From the NCBI GenBank assembly GCA_028708425.1, contig JAQVYY010000003.1, positions 1 to 64,000 of the forward strand: 64,000 nucleotides of DNA, given 5' to 3'. This document shows, piece after piece, positions 52,150-62,128 of this stretch. Position 1 is the stretch's first letter. Each line of letters opens with the position of its first letter. This DNA is from Bacteroidales bacterium. Its GTDB lineage: Bacteria > Bacteroidota > Bacteroidia > Bacteroidales > Tenuifilaceae. The position numbers and the translations under genes are program-made. Below the pieces are notes generated by a model. The model had not been told where the DNA came from. It saw only the letters and a list, made by a program, of their open reading frames with translations, and ran no database searches.

Positions 52150-53406
52150 TTATCGTGGATCGGTAATCTGCCCGATAAACATTAATGTATTGGTGGTGCG
52201 CTCGCGAATGGCAAATACAAAGGGCTTATCAACCTTAAATATTTTAGGCCCTGGTGAAGCGGTATAATCTATACCAATGGTTGTAACCGCTGCCGCTTCG
52301 GTTCCCTCTTCGTTCACATCAATAAAGGTATTCTGCTTAACAAAACTTACATAAATTGGGGCATCGGCAATACCCGAAAGATTGGCAAGAGATCCCTCAA
52401 ATGCATCAACCATGCCCATGCTTTTTAGCTGGTCGTTAAGATACTTCTCATAAGAGAACTTAAATTTTGGCATATATATTTCAGCTGTTCCAAACTCTGG
52501 GTAGCCATCCAGCGATGAGGTTATGGATTCCCAGGTTTCATTTGTAAATCCGTTATAGAAACTGGCTAAAGTTTCGCTGGGAACAATCAGAACCATTGTA
52601 AAGTTGGTGCGCCCGTAGGGTAACTCAATGGCACTGTAATTATCGCCATAGGCGAATCTGGCACCTACCTCACCCTGCATGGTGTTAACATTTGCAGCTG
52701 TTCCATTATCGAAGTAGAATGGGCTATCGTGGGTTAGCGATTTATCGAACTGGTAGCTCCAATCGCCCTTAAAGTAAAGAGCATTCATTAAAAACATTAC
52801 CGCATCGCCAGATATTTCAGTCAAAACCTCTGGAATTTTGCCAAAGGTATTGCTGCTTGCCCAGCCGTTGATAGTGGTAAGTGCCGATGGTGAACCAAAG
52901 TCGAGTCCCTGAATATGGGCGTTAAACTCCCTGTCCATTGTGCTGAGAAAGGGGGCTTTCACCTCGAATCCGTTACGGTAAAAAATGGCGTTGGCCAATG
53001 CCATCTTCACTTTAGGATCGGCAGAGAGCAGCTGGCTAACCAAACCCTTGTAGGCTTCGTTTACCTCCGATATGGTCATATCATCGGGATAGTTTAGAGT
53101 TGCTTTGAGCTGGGTATAGGTGCTGCCTCCGCACCCGTTTAGCAGCATGGTTAACGCAGTACTTGCGCTTAGCGGCGAAAGCATCAGGTTTTCACTCCCT
53201 TTCTCAGCAGTTTTAGTAAATAGGTCAATGCCAAATGCATTGCTTGTTGTGATTACTTGAGTAGATTTTGCTGTTAGGGTAATTTCTTTAGGCGTAAGGT
53301 TTGGACTAATATTGTGCTTTTTACAGCTAAATAGGGCAACACCCACTACTAAAGTCACGAATAGAACTCTCTTTTTCATAATTATTATAGGTATTAGATT
53401 TAACAC
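52150..53406 (-). CDS. Serpin family lipoprotein (start probably MKKR at 53379)
   Basis: FLMNALYFKGDWSYQFDKSLTHDSPFYFDNG; hinge NEEGTEAAAVTTI; KPFVFAIRERTTNTLMFIGQITDP; lipobox VALFSC. Confidence 0.93.
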   Translation of the reverse strand: MLNLIPIIIMKKRVLFVTLVVGVALFSCKKHNISPNLTPKEITLTAKSTQVITTSNAFGIDLFTKTAEKGSENLMLSPLSASTALTMLLNGCGGSTYTQLKATLNYPDDMTISEVNEAYKGLVSQLLSADPKVKMALANAIFYRNGFEVKAPFLSTMDREFNAHIQGLDFGSPSALTTINGWASSNTFGKIPEVLTEISGDAVMFLMNALYFKGDWSYQFDKSLTHDSPFYFDNGTAANVNTMQGEVGARFAYGDNYSAIELPYGRTNFTMVLIVPSETLASFYNGFTNETWESITSSLDGYPEFGTAEIYMPKFKFSYEKYLNDQLKSMGMVDAFEGSLANLSGIADAPIYVSFVKQNTFIDVNEEGTEAAAVTTIGIDYTASPGPKIFKVDKPFVFAIRERTTNTLMFIGQITDPR

Positions 53407-53603
53407 ATCACCATTTACTTTGATTACGATTAGAAGTGGTGAAACGCTGTACTAGGTTGAAAAAATATTTTTCCTAATGCCTATGCTAAAACAGAACCTA
53501 GGTATGTTAATGTTTTAAAAACTAGTAATAATTTTCAAAAAAAACAAAATATCATACTATTGTTATTAAAAATATTGTAATATTGCAGTGTAAAAATAGC
53601 ACA

Positions 53604-53720
53604 ATGAATTTGTACCAACTATATACAGCCTCTAAAAACACCATTAATAAGATGGATATGTCCATGTTAAAGGGTAAACGTATGCACATACGCAGGCTTA
53701 TTGTAATGGGTAGTGATTAA
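53604..53720 (+). CDS. Putative leader peptide (38 aa) of lysC-lysA attenuator
   Basis: ORF MNLYQLYTASKNTINKMDMSMLKGKRMHIRRLIVMGSD*, followed by terminator 53747-53777. Confidence 0.5.
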   Translation: MNLYQLYTASKNTINKMDMSMLKGKRMHIRRLIVMGSD

Positions 53721-53746
53721 CCAGACATAACTCAAAACTAGATACT

Positions 53747-53777
53747 AAGGCCTGCAGATTCTGCAGGCTTTTTTTTT
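53747..53777 (+). terminator. Attenuator-type intrinsic terminator upstream of lysC
   Basis: AAGgCCTGCAG-att-CTGCAGGCTTTTTTTTT. Confidence 0.8.
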
Positions 53778-53803
53778 AATAATAACCCTTCTAATAAAAA
53801 ACG

Positions 53804-55132
53804 ATGAAAGTTTTAAAATTTGGTGGTACATCGGTGGGATCAGCAGAGCGCATACAAAATTTAACGCGCATAATCCCCACTACCACACCTTGCGTTGTGG
53901 TTTTATCGGCTATGGCCGGAGTTACCAACAACTTGGAAAAGTGCATTAGCTATGCCAAGGAAACTAAGCTGAATGAGGCTAAAGGAATGTTACAATTGGT
54001 TGAGCAAATGCACCTTGAAACCTGTAATAACCTCTTCTCTACATCAAAATACAAAATGAGGGGTAAGGAGTATGTAAAAAAGATGTTTGGAGATATGTAC
54101 CTAAAACTCGATGGGTTTAGTGCAAGGCCTGCAAAGGAGATTTTGGCGATGGGCGAATCGTTATCAACACAATTCTTACACCTCTATTTTACCGAACAAG
54201 GGGTTAACACGGCACTAATCCCAGCACTACAATTTATGAGGGTTGATAAAGATGGGGAACCTGATTACCTATACATAACCGAAAATTTGAGCCGAATACT
54301 AGACACGTGCACAGGCATAAACGTAATTATAACCCAGGGGTTTGTTTGTAAAGACACAAAGGGTGAGATTGATAACCTGAAGCGTGGAGGCAGCGACTTT
54401 ACCGCAGCCATTATTGGGAATGCTATAAACGCCAGCGAGGTTCAAATATGGACAGATATTGATGGGTTTCATAATAACGACCCTCGGTTTGTTGAAAATA
54501 CGCTACCCATTCGGGACCTTTCGTTTGATGAGGCTGCCGAACTGGCCTACTTTGGCGCGAAAATATTGCACCCCTCAACCATCCACCCCTGCAGGGAGAA
54601 GGATATTCCGGTAATTCTAAAAAATATGCTACGCCCTAGCGATATCGGCACAACCATTACCTCAACACATAAGCACGGTGGAATTAAAGCGATTGCTGCC
54701 AAAGATGGGATTACGGCAATACGAATTAAATCGCTAAGAATGCTGATGGCATACGGGTTTCTGAAAAAAATATTTGACGTTTTTAACGAGAACGAAACTC
54801 CAGTGGACCTAATTACAACCTCCGAGGTTGCCGTTACCCTTACCATTGATAACACCGAAAATCTGACAAGTATTACCAAAGCGCTGGGTGAATTCTCAAG
54901 TGTTGAAATTGTTCAAAACCAGACAATAATTTGCGTTGTAGGCGATTTTCTGGCCGAAAATCCGGGCATGGCCTCAAAGGTTTTCAACTCGCTAAACGAT
55001 ACTCCCATCAGTCTAATATCATACGGTGGTAGCTTGCACAACATTACGCTGCTCGTAAATAAGGATAGCAAAATTCAAGCCCTTAGAGCACTGCAAAATA
55101 TTGTTTCAGTTCCTGAACCAGCAAATCACTAA
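53804..55132 (+). CDS. lysC: Aspartate kinase (monofunctional)
   Basis: MKVLKFGGTSVGSAERI, LKRGGSDFTAAIIGNAI, ACT domains. Confidence 0.94.
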   Translation: MKVLKFGGTSVGSAERIQNLTRIIPTTTPCVVVLSAMAGVTNNLEKCISYAKETKLNEAKGMLQLVEQMHLETCNNLFSTSKYKMRGKEYVKKMFGDMYLKLDGFSARPAKEILAMGESLSTQFLHLYFTEQGVNTALIPALQFMRVDKDGEPDYLYITENLSRILDTCTGINVIITQGFVCKDTKGEIDNLKRGGSDFTAAIIGNAINASEVQIWTDIDGFHNNDPRFVENTLPIRDLSFDEAAELAYFGAKILHPSTIHPCREKDIPVILKNMLRPSDIGTTITSTHKHGGIKAIAAKDGITAIRIKSLRMLMAYGFLKKIFDVFNENETPVDLITTSEVAVTLTIDNTENLTSITKALGEFSSVEIVQNQTIICVVGDFLAENPGMASKVFNSLNDTPISLISYGGSLHNITLLVNKDSKIQALRALQNIVSVPEPANH

Positions 55133-55135
55133 CCA

Positions 55136-56266
55136 ATGGAAACACCAACATACAGATACAACCTCGACCTACTTAGGCAAACCATAGATGTGGCAATCGA
55201 GGAATCGTCGCGTTACGGGTACAATTTACACTACGCCATAAAAGCAAACTCAAACCCCAAAATTTTAGAAACCATTGCCCAAAGAAACCTTGGAGCCGAC
55301 TGCGTAAGTGGGAATGAGATTAAAGCCGCCCTCGAAGCAGGCTTTTTAGCAAATACAATTGTTTTTGCTGGCGTTGGAAAAACAAATAACGAAATTGAAC
55401 TTGCAATTGATGCGCGCATAAAATGTATTCATATCGAGTCGTTTGAAGAGCTGCTGGTTGTTAACCAAATTGCTGCAAACAAAAAGCATATAATGCCAAT
55501 TGCATTTAGGCTAAACCCTAATCTCGATGCTGGTACTCATAAGTATATTACTACGGGTGTAAGTCAGAATAAATTTGGCCTTAGCACAAACGAACTTACC
55601 GAGGCCATTCGGGTTCTGCCTACCCTATCGGCTGTAGAGCTAATTGGGTTTCACTTCCACATAGGCTCACAAATACTCAACATTAGCAAATTTGCCGATT
55701 TGGCTGCATACGCATCTAAATTTTATTCCGGCTACAAGCATCTTCAGCTTAACTACTTAAACGTGGGTGGCGGGTTGGGTATTGACTACGAAAACCCGAT
55801 TTTGAATCCTATACCCAATTTCGCCGAGTATTTCGAGGCATTTGCAAATAATCTGACTATTGACAACCACATTGAGGTGCATTTTGAACCTGGCCGCTCA
55901 ATTGTGGGGCAATGCGGCGAGCTAGTTACCCGCGTGCTATACATTAAAGAAGGTAATGAACGCTCATTTGCAGTGGTTGATGCGGGAATGAACAACCTGA
56001 TACGCCCTGCACTATACCAAGCAAAACATAGCATTTACTGCGAAAGTAGCAGTAACGAATATACCGAAGTTTACGATGTTGTTGGCCCAATTTGTGAAAG
56101 TAGCGATACTTTTGGAAGTGCTATTCCGCTTCCAAAGCTAATGCGTGGCGACCTGCTAGCCATTCGGTCGGCTGGTGCCTATGGCGAATCGATGAGCTCG
56201 CGCTATAATCTACGCAGCATAACGCCTTGCCTTTTTACGCTCAAACAAGAGCAACTCGTAATGTAA
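55136..56266 (+). CDS. lysA: Diaminopimelate decarboxylase
   Basis: YAIKANSNPKIL, GFHFHIGSQI, LNVGGGLGIDYE, FEPGRSIVGQCGELVTRVLY, GPICESSDTF; immediately follows lysC. Confidence 0.94.
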   Translation: METPTYRYNLDLLRQTIDVAIEESSRYGYNLHYAIKANSNPKILETIAQRNLGADCVSGNEIKAALEAGFLANTIVFAGVGKTNNEIELAIDARIKCIHIESFEELLVVNQIAANKKHIMPIAFRLNPNLDAGTHKYITTGVSQNKFGLSTNELTEAIRVLPTLSAVELIGFHFHIGSQILNISKFADLAAYASKFYSGYKHLQLNYLNVGGGLGIDYENPILNPIPNFAEYFEAFANNLTIDNHIEVHFEPGRSIVGQCGELVTRVLYIKEGNERSFAVVDAGMNNLIRPALYQAKHSIYCESSSNEYTEVYDVVGPICESSDTFGSAIPLPKLMRGDLLAIRSAGAYGESMSSRYNLRSITPCLFTLKQEQLVM

Positions 56267-56330
56267 ATATATAGTGTCTTTAGATTCACTTTGTAAAATC
56301 GACTTCAATTTATGGGCTCATATTATGCAT

Positions 56331-56367
56331 AAAACTAAGGGGTACCAAATGGTTACCCCTTAGTTTT
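56331..56367 (+). terminator. Terminator after lysA
   Basis: AAAACTAAGGGGTA-CC aaat GG-TTACCCCTTAGTTTT. Confidence 0.75.
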
Positions 56368-56455
56368 ATTTTAGAAGGTTAATCATACGTGTATAAACAA
56401 GGTAAATTTATAAGAAATGTGGGGCGTAAAATATACCGCGTGTTAGACTACATTT

Positions 56456-57589
56456 TTATTCCAGTAATTGAAAATTAACAGGGATTGTAATCATTGATTC
56501 AACTGCTTTTCCATCACTAAGCGCTGGCATCCATTTATCAACCAACTTAACAATTCTTTGTGCCTCGGTGTCAAGGTCTTTATGTACTCCCTTAACTAGT
56601 TTCACATCTTTGACATTTCCCAATGAATCAATAACAACACCAACATATACTTTCCCTGTGATTTTTTTTTCAAAAGCATTTACTGGATAACGAATATTTG
56701 TTGCTAAAAATTCTAATAAACTATAGTCTCCGTATATATACCCTGCTTTTCTATTTTGTATCTTATATTCTTTCCCTGTTACAGTTTTGAAAATTGTTTC
56801 CACATCAGAAAATAACAGCGCTTTAGGAAATACCGTAGTATCCAACTCGAATTTTTCAGTACACGCAAGCTTTATAATATTTTCGTCTGGGATTTTATGT
56901 ATTATTTCGCTTGGCGTTGTTCCATAGTAATTACCTTGGCCATCATAAATCTCTGCACCTTTAAACTCTCCCTTTATAAAATGTTCGCAATGCATTAATT
57001 TATTATCAGAGACTCTAATTAATTTCCATTCCCCATGTTTTAAACTATCTCTAAACTGACCTATAAGTGTTTTTAAACTTTTTGTGTCAAATATTCCAGC
57101 TTGAATAGAATCATTTATCCAGGTTCCTGTTCCGTTTTTTAGAAGTTGATTTCCTTCACTATTGTAGTATTCATGCACTGAAAAATATTCATGCACTGAA
57201 AATTTGTTAATATCCTTGCTTTTAAATAAAATAACCTGCTTCAACTGTCCGTTGTTATAATAATATTCCCATTCCCCTACTCTTCGCCCCTTTTCATATT
57301 GACCTTTATTTCTAACTTTCCCGTTACTATAATAGAAGGTGAAGTTACCATTGCTTTTCCCATTTAGGTAATTCCCTTCCATAAGTAGGCTGCCCGATAA
57401 AGAATAGTCATAAACTTTCCCATTTAATTTAAAACTATTTAAATCATACTCAGAATCACGGTAATAAACTGCTTTATCTGCATTTGTGATTTTCCAATCT
57501 GAATTGTAAAAAAGTTTTATTTTTTCTTGGCTCTTAAGGCACGTAGAAAAGAATAATAAGCAAAAAATGAAAATTAACTTTTTGTCCAT
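56456..57589 (-). CDS. YwqK/MORN-repeat protein with TonB C-terminal domain
   Basis: GNFTFYYSNGKVRNKGQYEKGRRVGEWEYYYNNGQLKQ repeats; GKVYVGVVIDSLGNVKDVKLVKGVHKDLDTEAQRIVKL..WMPALSDGKAV TonB_C. Confidence 0.85.
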   Translation of the reverse strand: MDKKLIFIFCLLFFSTCLKSQEKIKLFYNSDWKITNADKAVYYRDSEYDLNSFKLNGKVYDYSLSGSLLMEGNYLNGKSNGNFTFYYSNGKVRNKGQYEKGRRVGEWEYYYNNGQLKQVILFKSKDINKFSVHEYFSVHEYYNSEGNQLLKNGTGTWINDSIQAGIFDTKSLKTLIGQFRDSLKHGEWKLIRVSDNKLMHCEHFIKGEFKGAEIYDGQGNYYGTTPSEIIHKIPDENIIKLACTEKFELDTTVFPKALLFSDVETIFKTVTGKEYKIQNRKAGYIYGDYSLLEFLATNIRYPVNAFEKKITGKVYVGVVIDSLGNVKDVKLVKGVHKDLDTEAQRIVKLVDKWMPALSDGKAVESMITIPVNFQLLE

Positions 57590-57622
57590 AGGTAACTATT
57601 TATCAGAATGTTGGCCAACCAG

Positions 57623-58486
57623 CTAGTAAGGTGCCCCGCTAGTGCGGAAACTACCGAGTATAAAAAGTTCCTTGGGTGTGATGCTCATAACTGGTATAGG
57701 CGACTTGTTGAGCATATGCTGTGCCGAGGTGCCCAGAACATAGTCGACAAGCGAATCGTTCTGCTCAGTCATAATCGAAATTAGGTCGGCACTAACCCCC
57801 ATGGCGTAACTAATAGTAGAGTCAACGGTATTTGTATCCGGAATAAATTTAGAAGAGTGCTTAATATTCTGGTCGGCTAAATATTTGCACACCTGCCTAC
57901 TATACGCCATAATCCTATTCTCAATATCCTGACTTGTAGTACTTGTTACACCCAATACATGAACCTCAGCACCAAAGGCAGAGGCTATTTGAACCGTAGC
58001 AGGAAGTTTTTGCCTTGTCTCTGTTGATGAATCGATGGGCAAAACAATATTCTTTATCTCTCGGGGAGTAGTACCATGACGAACAGTAATTACAGGTTTT
58101 TCGGCTGCCGATATTATTTTAAACGCATTGCTCCCAATAAAAAACTCTTCGAACCCCGAAGCACCATGGGTTGAACTCACAATTATTGAATCGGTAAAGG
58201 CCTGTCCTTGATTTACAACCTCTCGATAAACTTTCCCTTTTTTAACAATGTAGTCTAGCTTATCGGCATCGTGCAGCATGGAACCAAATTCTGATTTTAG
58301 GCTTTCAAATCTCTGCACTGCTTTTCTCTTCTCTTCTGCAAAACCCACCCTACCCAACTCCGATGATGGGCTCTGCACATAAACCATCTGTACCCTACTT
58401 TCAAACTTGTTGGCCAAAAGAACCGCCATCCTGAGCCCGTCTAAAGAATCTTCGGAAAAATCAATGGGAACAATTATATTTTTCAT
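57623..58486 (-). CDS. Universal stress protein (two tandem Usp domains)
   Basis: MKNIIVPIDFSEDSLDGLRMAVLLA..; second domain IKNIVLPIDSSTETRQKL. Confidence 0.9.
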   Translation of the reverse strand: MKNIIVPIDFSEDSLDGLRMAVLLANKFESRVQMVYVQSPSSELGRVGFAEEKRKAVQRFESLKSEFGSMLHDADKLDYIVKKGKVYREVVNQGQAFTDSIIVSSTHGASGFEEFFIGSNAFKIISAAEKPVITVRHGTTPREIKNIVLPIDSSTETRQKLPATVQIASAFGAEVHVLGVTSTTSQDIENRIMAYSRQVCKYLADQNIKHSSKFIPDTNTVDSTISYAMGVSADLISIMTEQNDSLVDYVLGTSAQHMLNKSPIPVMSITPKELFILGSFRTSGAPY

Positions 58487-58645
58487 TATGGTTGGTTTTT
58501 AATGTTTGAACCTAACAAATTTAATAATAAACCGCATTATTTAAAGGACAAAAAACAACTATTTTTCGTACACCAGAAAAATTAACGTATAGCCCTTTGT
58601 TTATAATGCCTCAAAAATATTACTTTGCAAGTAAAATACCTTTCT

Positions 58646-60538
58646 ATGGATAGCTATAAAAATCTAAATATTTTTAATGTTGATGGATACCAACGTAAGC
58701 AAACCCTTGAGATTGCCGTAGGTAATTTGCCTCTTGGCAAAGAGAACCCCATTCGGGTTCAAACCATGACCACCACAAATACTAACGATATCGAAAGCAG
58801 CGTAGCGCAATGCATTAAGACCATTGAGGCTGGTGCTGAGTATGTTCGGCTAACAACGCAAGGCGTTAAGGAGGCTCAGAGTTTGGGCATTATTAAGAAT
58901 GAACTTGCAAAAAGAGGGTATAACACGCCGCTTATTGCTGATATTCACTTTAACCCAGCGGCTGCAATGGAGGCCGCAAAACATGCCCACAAGATAAGAA
59001 TTAACCCAGGTAACTTCTCGGACAAATCGCGCACATCGAGCTTTACATTTACCCATGCTGAATACGAGAACGATTTGCTTCGCACCGAGCTTCGCTTTAC
59101 CGAGCTGCTCGAAGTATGTAAGCAGTACGACACAACCATCCGCATTGGAGTAAACCATGGTTCCTTATCGCAACGTATAATGAGCCGTTATGGCGATACG
59201 CCAATAGGCATGGCGCACTCGGCCATAGAGTTTGTTCGTATATGCCATAAACATAATCATCAGAAAGTGGTGGTTAGCATGAAATCGAGCAACACGCGCA
59301 CCATGGTTTTGGCTACCCGTCACTTGGTAAACATGATGCAAAACGAGGGGCTATACTTCCCATTGCATCTAGGTGTTACCGAGGCAGGCGAGGGCGAAGA
59401 CGCCCGCATCAAATCGGCCGTTGGTATTGCATCGCTTTTGGTTGATGGTATTGGCGACACCATCAGGGTTTCGCTTACCGAAAAACCCGAGAACGAGATT
59501 CCTGTTGCTAAATTTTTAGTAGATATATTTCATCAATGGCAAAACAGAAAACCTTTTAGCATAGATACTATTCCTGTTAATCCGCTCGAAATTCCAAACA
59601 AAAAAACAAGGTATACCTTAGGCATCGGGGGCGATACACCTCCTGTAGTAATGGCAAACATGCAAATCCTATCAGAAGAAAACCTCTCTCAATGGGGATG
59701 GAATTATAGCAAGCAAAAAAACCAATGGCAAGCCACCGATAATGCTGCCGACTATATATACATTGATGAGATAAACCCTGAGGGGATTCAAAGCTCAGAA
59801 AGTTTGCCATTAGTTGGAAAAGATTCGAAATGCAAGTACCAACTAGCCGACATTGCAAACAATGGCAAATCGAACCAATCGTTCCTTGAAATTGACGTGG
59901 ATAATGCCACCCAAAAAGTTATCGACATGATTAAGCACAACCCTTTGTCTGTCATTATACTAAAAGGGAAAAGCATCTACTCATTCTACTCGATCCGCAA
60001 CATGCTATTTGCACTTATTGCGCAGCAAATTGATAACCCCTGCATTATTTCTGTTAATATTGATAGTACCAATCCTTCAGAATTTCAGCTGCTGGCGTCA
60101 TCCATATTGGGGCCATTTTTTATTGATGGTCTTGCCAACGGGCTAATGCTAAATCACTCAAACCAAATTGGCGCCAAGGTAGCAAGAGATACCGCTTTTG
60201 GCATTCTGCAAGCCGCAAGGGTTAGGATTAGCAAAACCGAATTTATTTCGTGCCCAGGCTGTGGGCGAACCCTTTACAACCTTAACGATACGCTACTTGT
60301 AGTAAAAAAACGAATGGCCCATTTAAAGGGTTTAAAAATTGCGGTTATGGGCTGCATTGTGAATGGCCCAGGCGAAATGGCCGATGCCGACTATGGCTAC
60401 GTTGGGTCAGGACTAGGTAGGGTAACCCTCTACCGAAAACAGGAAATAATAAAAAGGAACATTCCTGAAGAAAGGGCGGTTGATGAGCTGGTTGAGGTAA
60501 TAAAAATGTTTGGAGATTGGGTTGAGGCTAAATCGTAA
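58646..60538 (+). CDS. ispG: (E)-4-hydroxy-3-methylbut-2-enyl-diphosphate synthase, large insert-containing type
   Basis: NPIRVQTMTTTNTNDIESSVAQ, LIADIHFNPAAAMEAA, SCPGCGRTLYNL, GCIVNGPGEMADADYGYVG. Confidence 0.95.
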   Translation: MDSYKNLNIFNVDGYQRKQTLEIAVGNLPLGKENPIRVQTMTTTNTNDIESSVAQCIKTIEAGAEYVRLTTQGVKEAQSLGIIKNELAKRGYNTPLIADIHFNPAAAMEAAKHAHKIRINPGNFSDKSRTSSFTFTHAEYENDLLRTELRFTELLEVCKQYDTTIRIGVNHGSLSQRIMSRYGDTPIGMAHSAIEFVRICHKHNHQKVVVSMKSSNTRTMVLATRHLVNMMQNEGLYFPLHLGVTEAGEGEDARIKSAVGIASLLVDGIGDTIRVSLTEKPENEIPVAKFLVDIFHQWQNRKPFSIDTIPVNPLEIPNKKTRYTLGIGGDTPPVVMANMQILSEENLSQWGWNYSKQKNQWQATDNAADYIYIDEINPEGIQSSESLPLVGKDSKCKYQLADIANNGKSNQSFLEIDVDNATQKVIDMIKHNPLSVIILKGKSIYSFYSIRNMLFALIAQQIDNPCIISVNIDSTNPSEFQLLASSILGPFFIDGLANGLMLNHSNQIGAKVARDTAFGILQAARVRISKTEFISCPGCGRTLYNLNDTLLVVKKRMAHLKGLKIAVMGCIVNGPGEMADADYGYVGSGLGRVTLYRKQEIIKRNIPEERAVDELVEVIKMFGDWVEAKS

Positions 60539-60560
60539 GAGTTGATAAAACTATGATGCA

Positions 60561-60590
60561 TAAAAAAAGTCCTGTTTAAAGGACTTTTTC
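60561..60590. terminator. Bidirectional terminator between ispG and tRNA
   Basis: AAAAAAAGTCC-tgtttaaa-GGACTTTTTC. Confidence 0.75.
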
Positions 60591-60594
60591 TTAG

Positions 60595-60667
<73 letters not shown>

Positions 60668-60814
60668 ATATAATATTTTATAGTATAACTTTGTCTTTTT
60701 CCGACCAATTGCAGCGCAAAGGTAGTGAAAAAAAACATCATCGCAAACTAAATACCTTTTTTTTAAAATCTAACACGAAAAATCAACCTGAACACAGTAA
60801 TAAATCGACCCTAA

Positions 60815-60962
60815 TAACCCGCATTATTCATCAAATTTGTTGACGATGAATGCAAATGCGGGTTACCCCGACCTAGTTGAGCCCAATTTTGGGGAACAAA
60901 ATTGGTTGTGAAACTTAGTCGCTGTCGGAGGCAGCAATTATTCGAATGAATAATTGGGGATA
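60815..60962 (+). repeat. MITE-like repeat A, copy 6
   Basis: TAACCCGCATTATTCATC...GAATAATTGGGGATAA. Confidence 0.88.
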
Positions 60963-61010
60963 ATAAACACAAAAAACGTTAGCTAAATTTAATACTAAGT
61001 ATCACCCTTT

Positions 61011-61160
61011 TACCCCGCATTACTCATCAAATCTAGTAAAGATGTATGTATTATGCGGGTTACCCCGACATAGTCGAGCCCAATTTTGGGGAACAAAATT
61101 GGTTGTGAGGCTTAGCCGCTGTCAGAGACCCCAACTTATTTGGATGAATAATTGGGGTTA
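61011..61160 (+). repeat. MITE-like repeat A, copy 7
   Basis: TACCCCGCATTACTCATC...GAATAATTGGGGTTA. Confidence 0.88.
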
Positions 61161-61205
61161 ACACCAGATTGTAGTTAGCATCCAAAACAATACAGTAAAA
61201 AAAGC

Positions 61206-61213
61206 TATATTTG
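61206..61213 (+). promoter_or_regulatory. -7 element TATATTTG upstream of M23 peptidase
   Basis: Exact TAnnTTTG, 21 nt before ATG at 61235. Confidence 0.5.
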
Positions 61214-61234
61214 CACCTATTCGAATATAATATT

Positions 61235-62095
61235 ATGGAAAAAAAATCGAAGAAGAAGTACATCCATAGGCTTAAAAGCAAGTACAGGCTCAGCATATAC
61301 AACGATAAAACATTTGAAGAGGTGTGGTTCATGCGCCTCTCGAGGCTAAATGTAATTGCCATGATTGGAGGTGTGGTTATTGTACTTATAACTGCGGTTA
61401 CCTTGCTAATAGCATTTACACCAGTACGAGAGTTTATACCAGGCTACCCCGACGGTAACACACGCCGAAAAATAGTTGAGAATGCGCTAAAAACAGATAG
61501 CCTAGAACGCGAACTCAGACAATGGCGAATTTATCTTGCCAACCTACATACCATACTGCGGGGCGAATACCCTGATAACCTCGAAAGTTTACCCGACACT
61601 TCCGTTAAGTACGGAGAGATTAGTTTCTCGCGCTCGGTTGAAGATTCTCTATTAAGACTCCAGATTGAATCTGAGGAACTTTACAATCTCTCAATAGCCC
61701 AATCCACAGAGCCTCCTAATCAAACACGTTTTCATTTTTTCCCGCCGGTAAAAGGTGTTCTAACCAATTCGTTTAATGTTCAACTTGGCCATTTTGGGGT
61801 AGATATTGTTGCCCCCCCAAATGAGGTTATTGTTGCCGTTGCCGACGGTACTGTCACTTTCTCGAGCTGGACACTCGAAACGGGATACGTAATTCAAATT
61901 CAGCACGAAAACAACCTGCTCTCGGTATACAAGCATAACAGCAAGCTACTTAAACAGGTTGGTGCACATGTTAAAGCTGGCGAGGCCATATCAATTATTG
62001 GGAACTCTGGCGAACTCACATCTGGGCCACATCTACATTTTGAACTTTGGCATAAAGGCAATGCAATTAACCCTGAGCAATACATAATATTTTAG
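61235..62095 (+). CDS. M23-family metallopeptidase
   Basis: FGVDIVAPPNEVIVAVADGTVTFSSWTLETGYVIQIQHENNLLSVYKHNSKLL..SGPHLHFELWHKG. Confidence 0.92.
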   Translation: MEKKSKKKYIHRLKSKYRLSIYNDKTFEEVWFMRLSRLNVIAMIGGVVIVLITAVTLLIAFTPVREFIPGYPDGNTRRKIVENALKTDSLERELRQWRIYLANLHTILRGEYPDNLESLPDTSVKYGEISFSRSVEDSLLRLQIESEELYNLSIAQSTEPPNQTRFHFFPPVKGVLTNSFNVQLGHFGVDIVAPPNEVIVAVADGTVTFSSWTLETGYVIQIQHENNLLSVYKHNSKLLKQVGAHVKAGEAISIIGNSGELTSGPHLHFELWHKGNAINPEQYIIF

Positions 62096-62128
62096 ACGGC
62101 ATACGCACAAAATTTCCAATCAAAAATC

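Noticed and set aside
53604-53803. Lysine or SAM riboswitch upstream of lysC
   Set aside because: The leader is short, contains an ORF and a simple terminator, and I do not see the multi-helix conserved core of those riboswitches.
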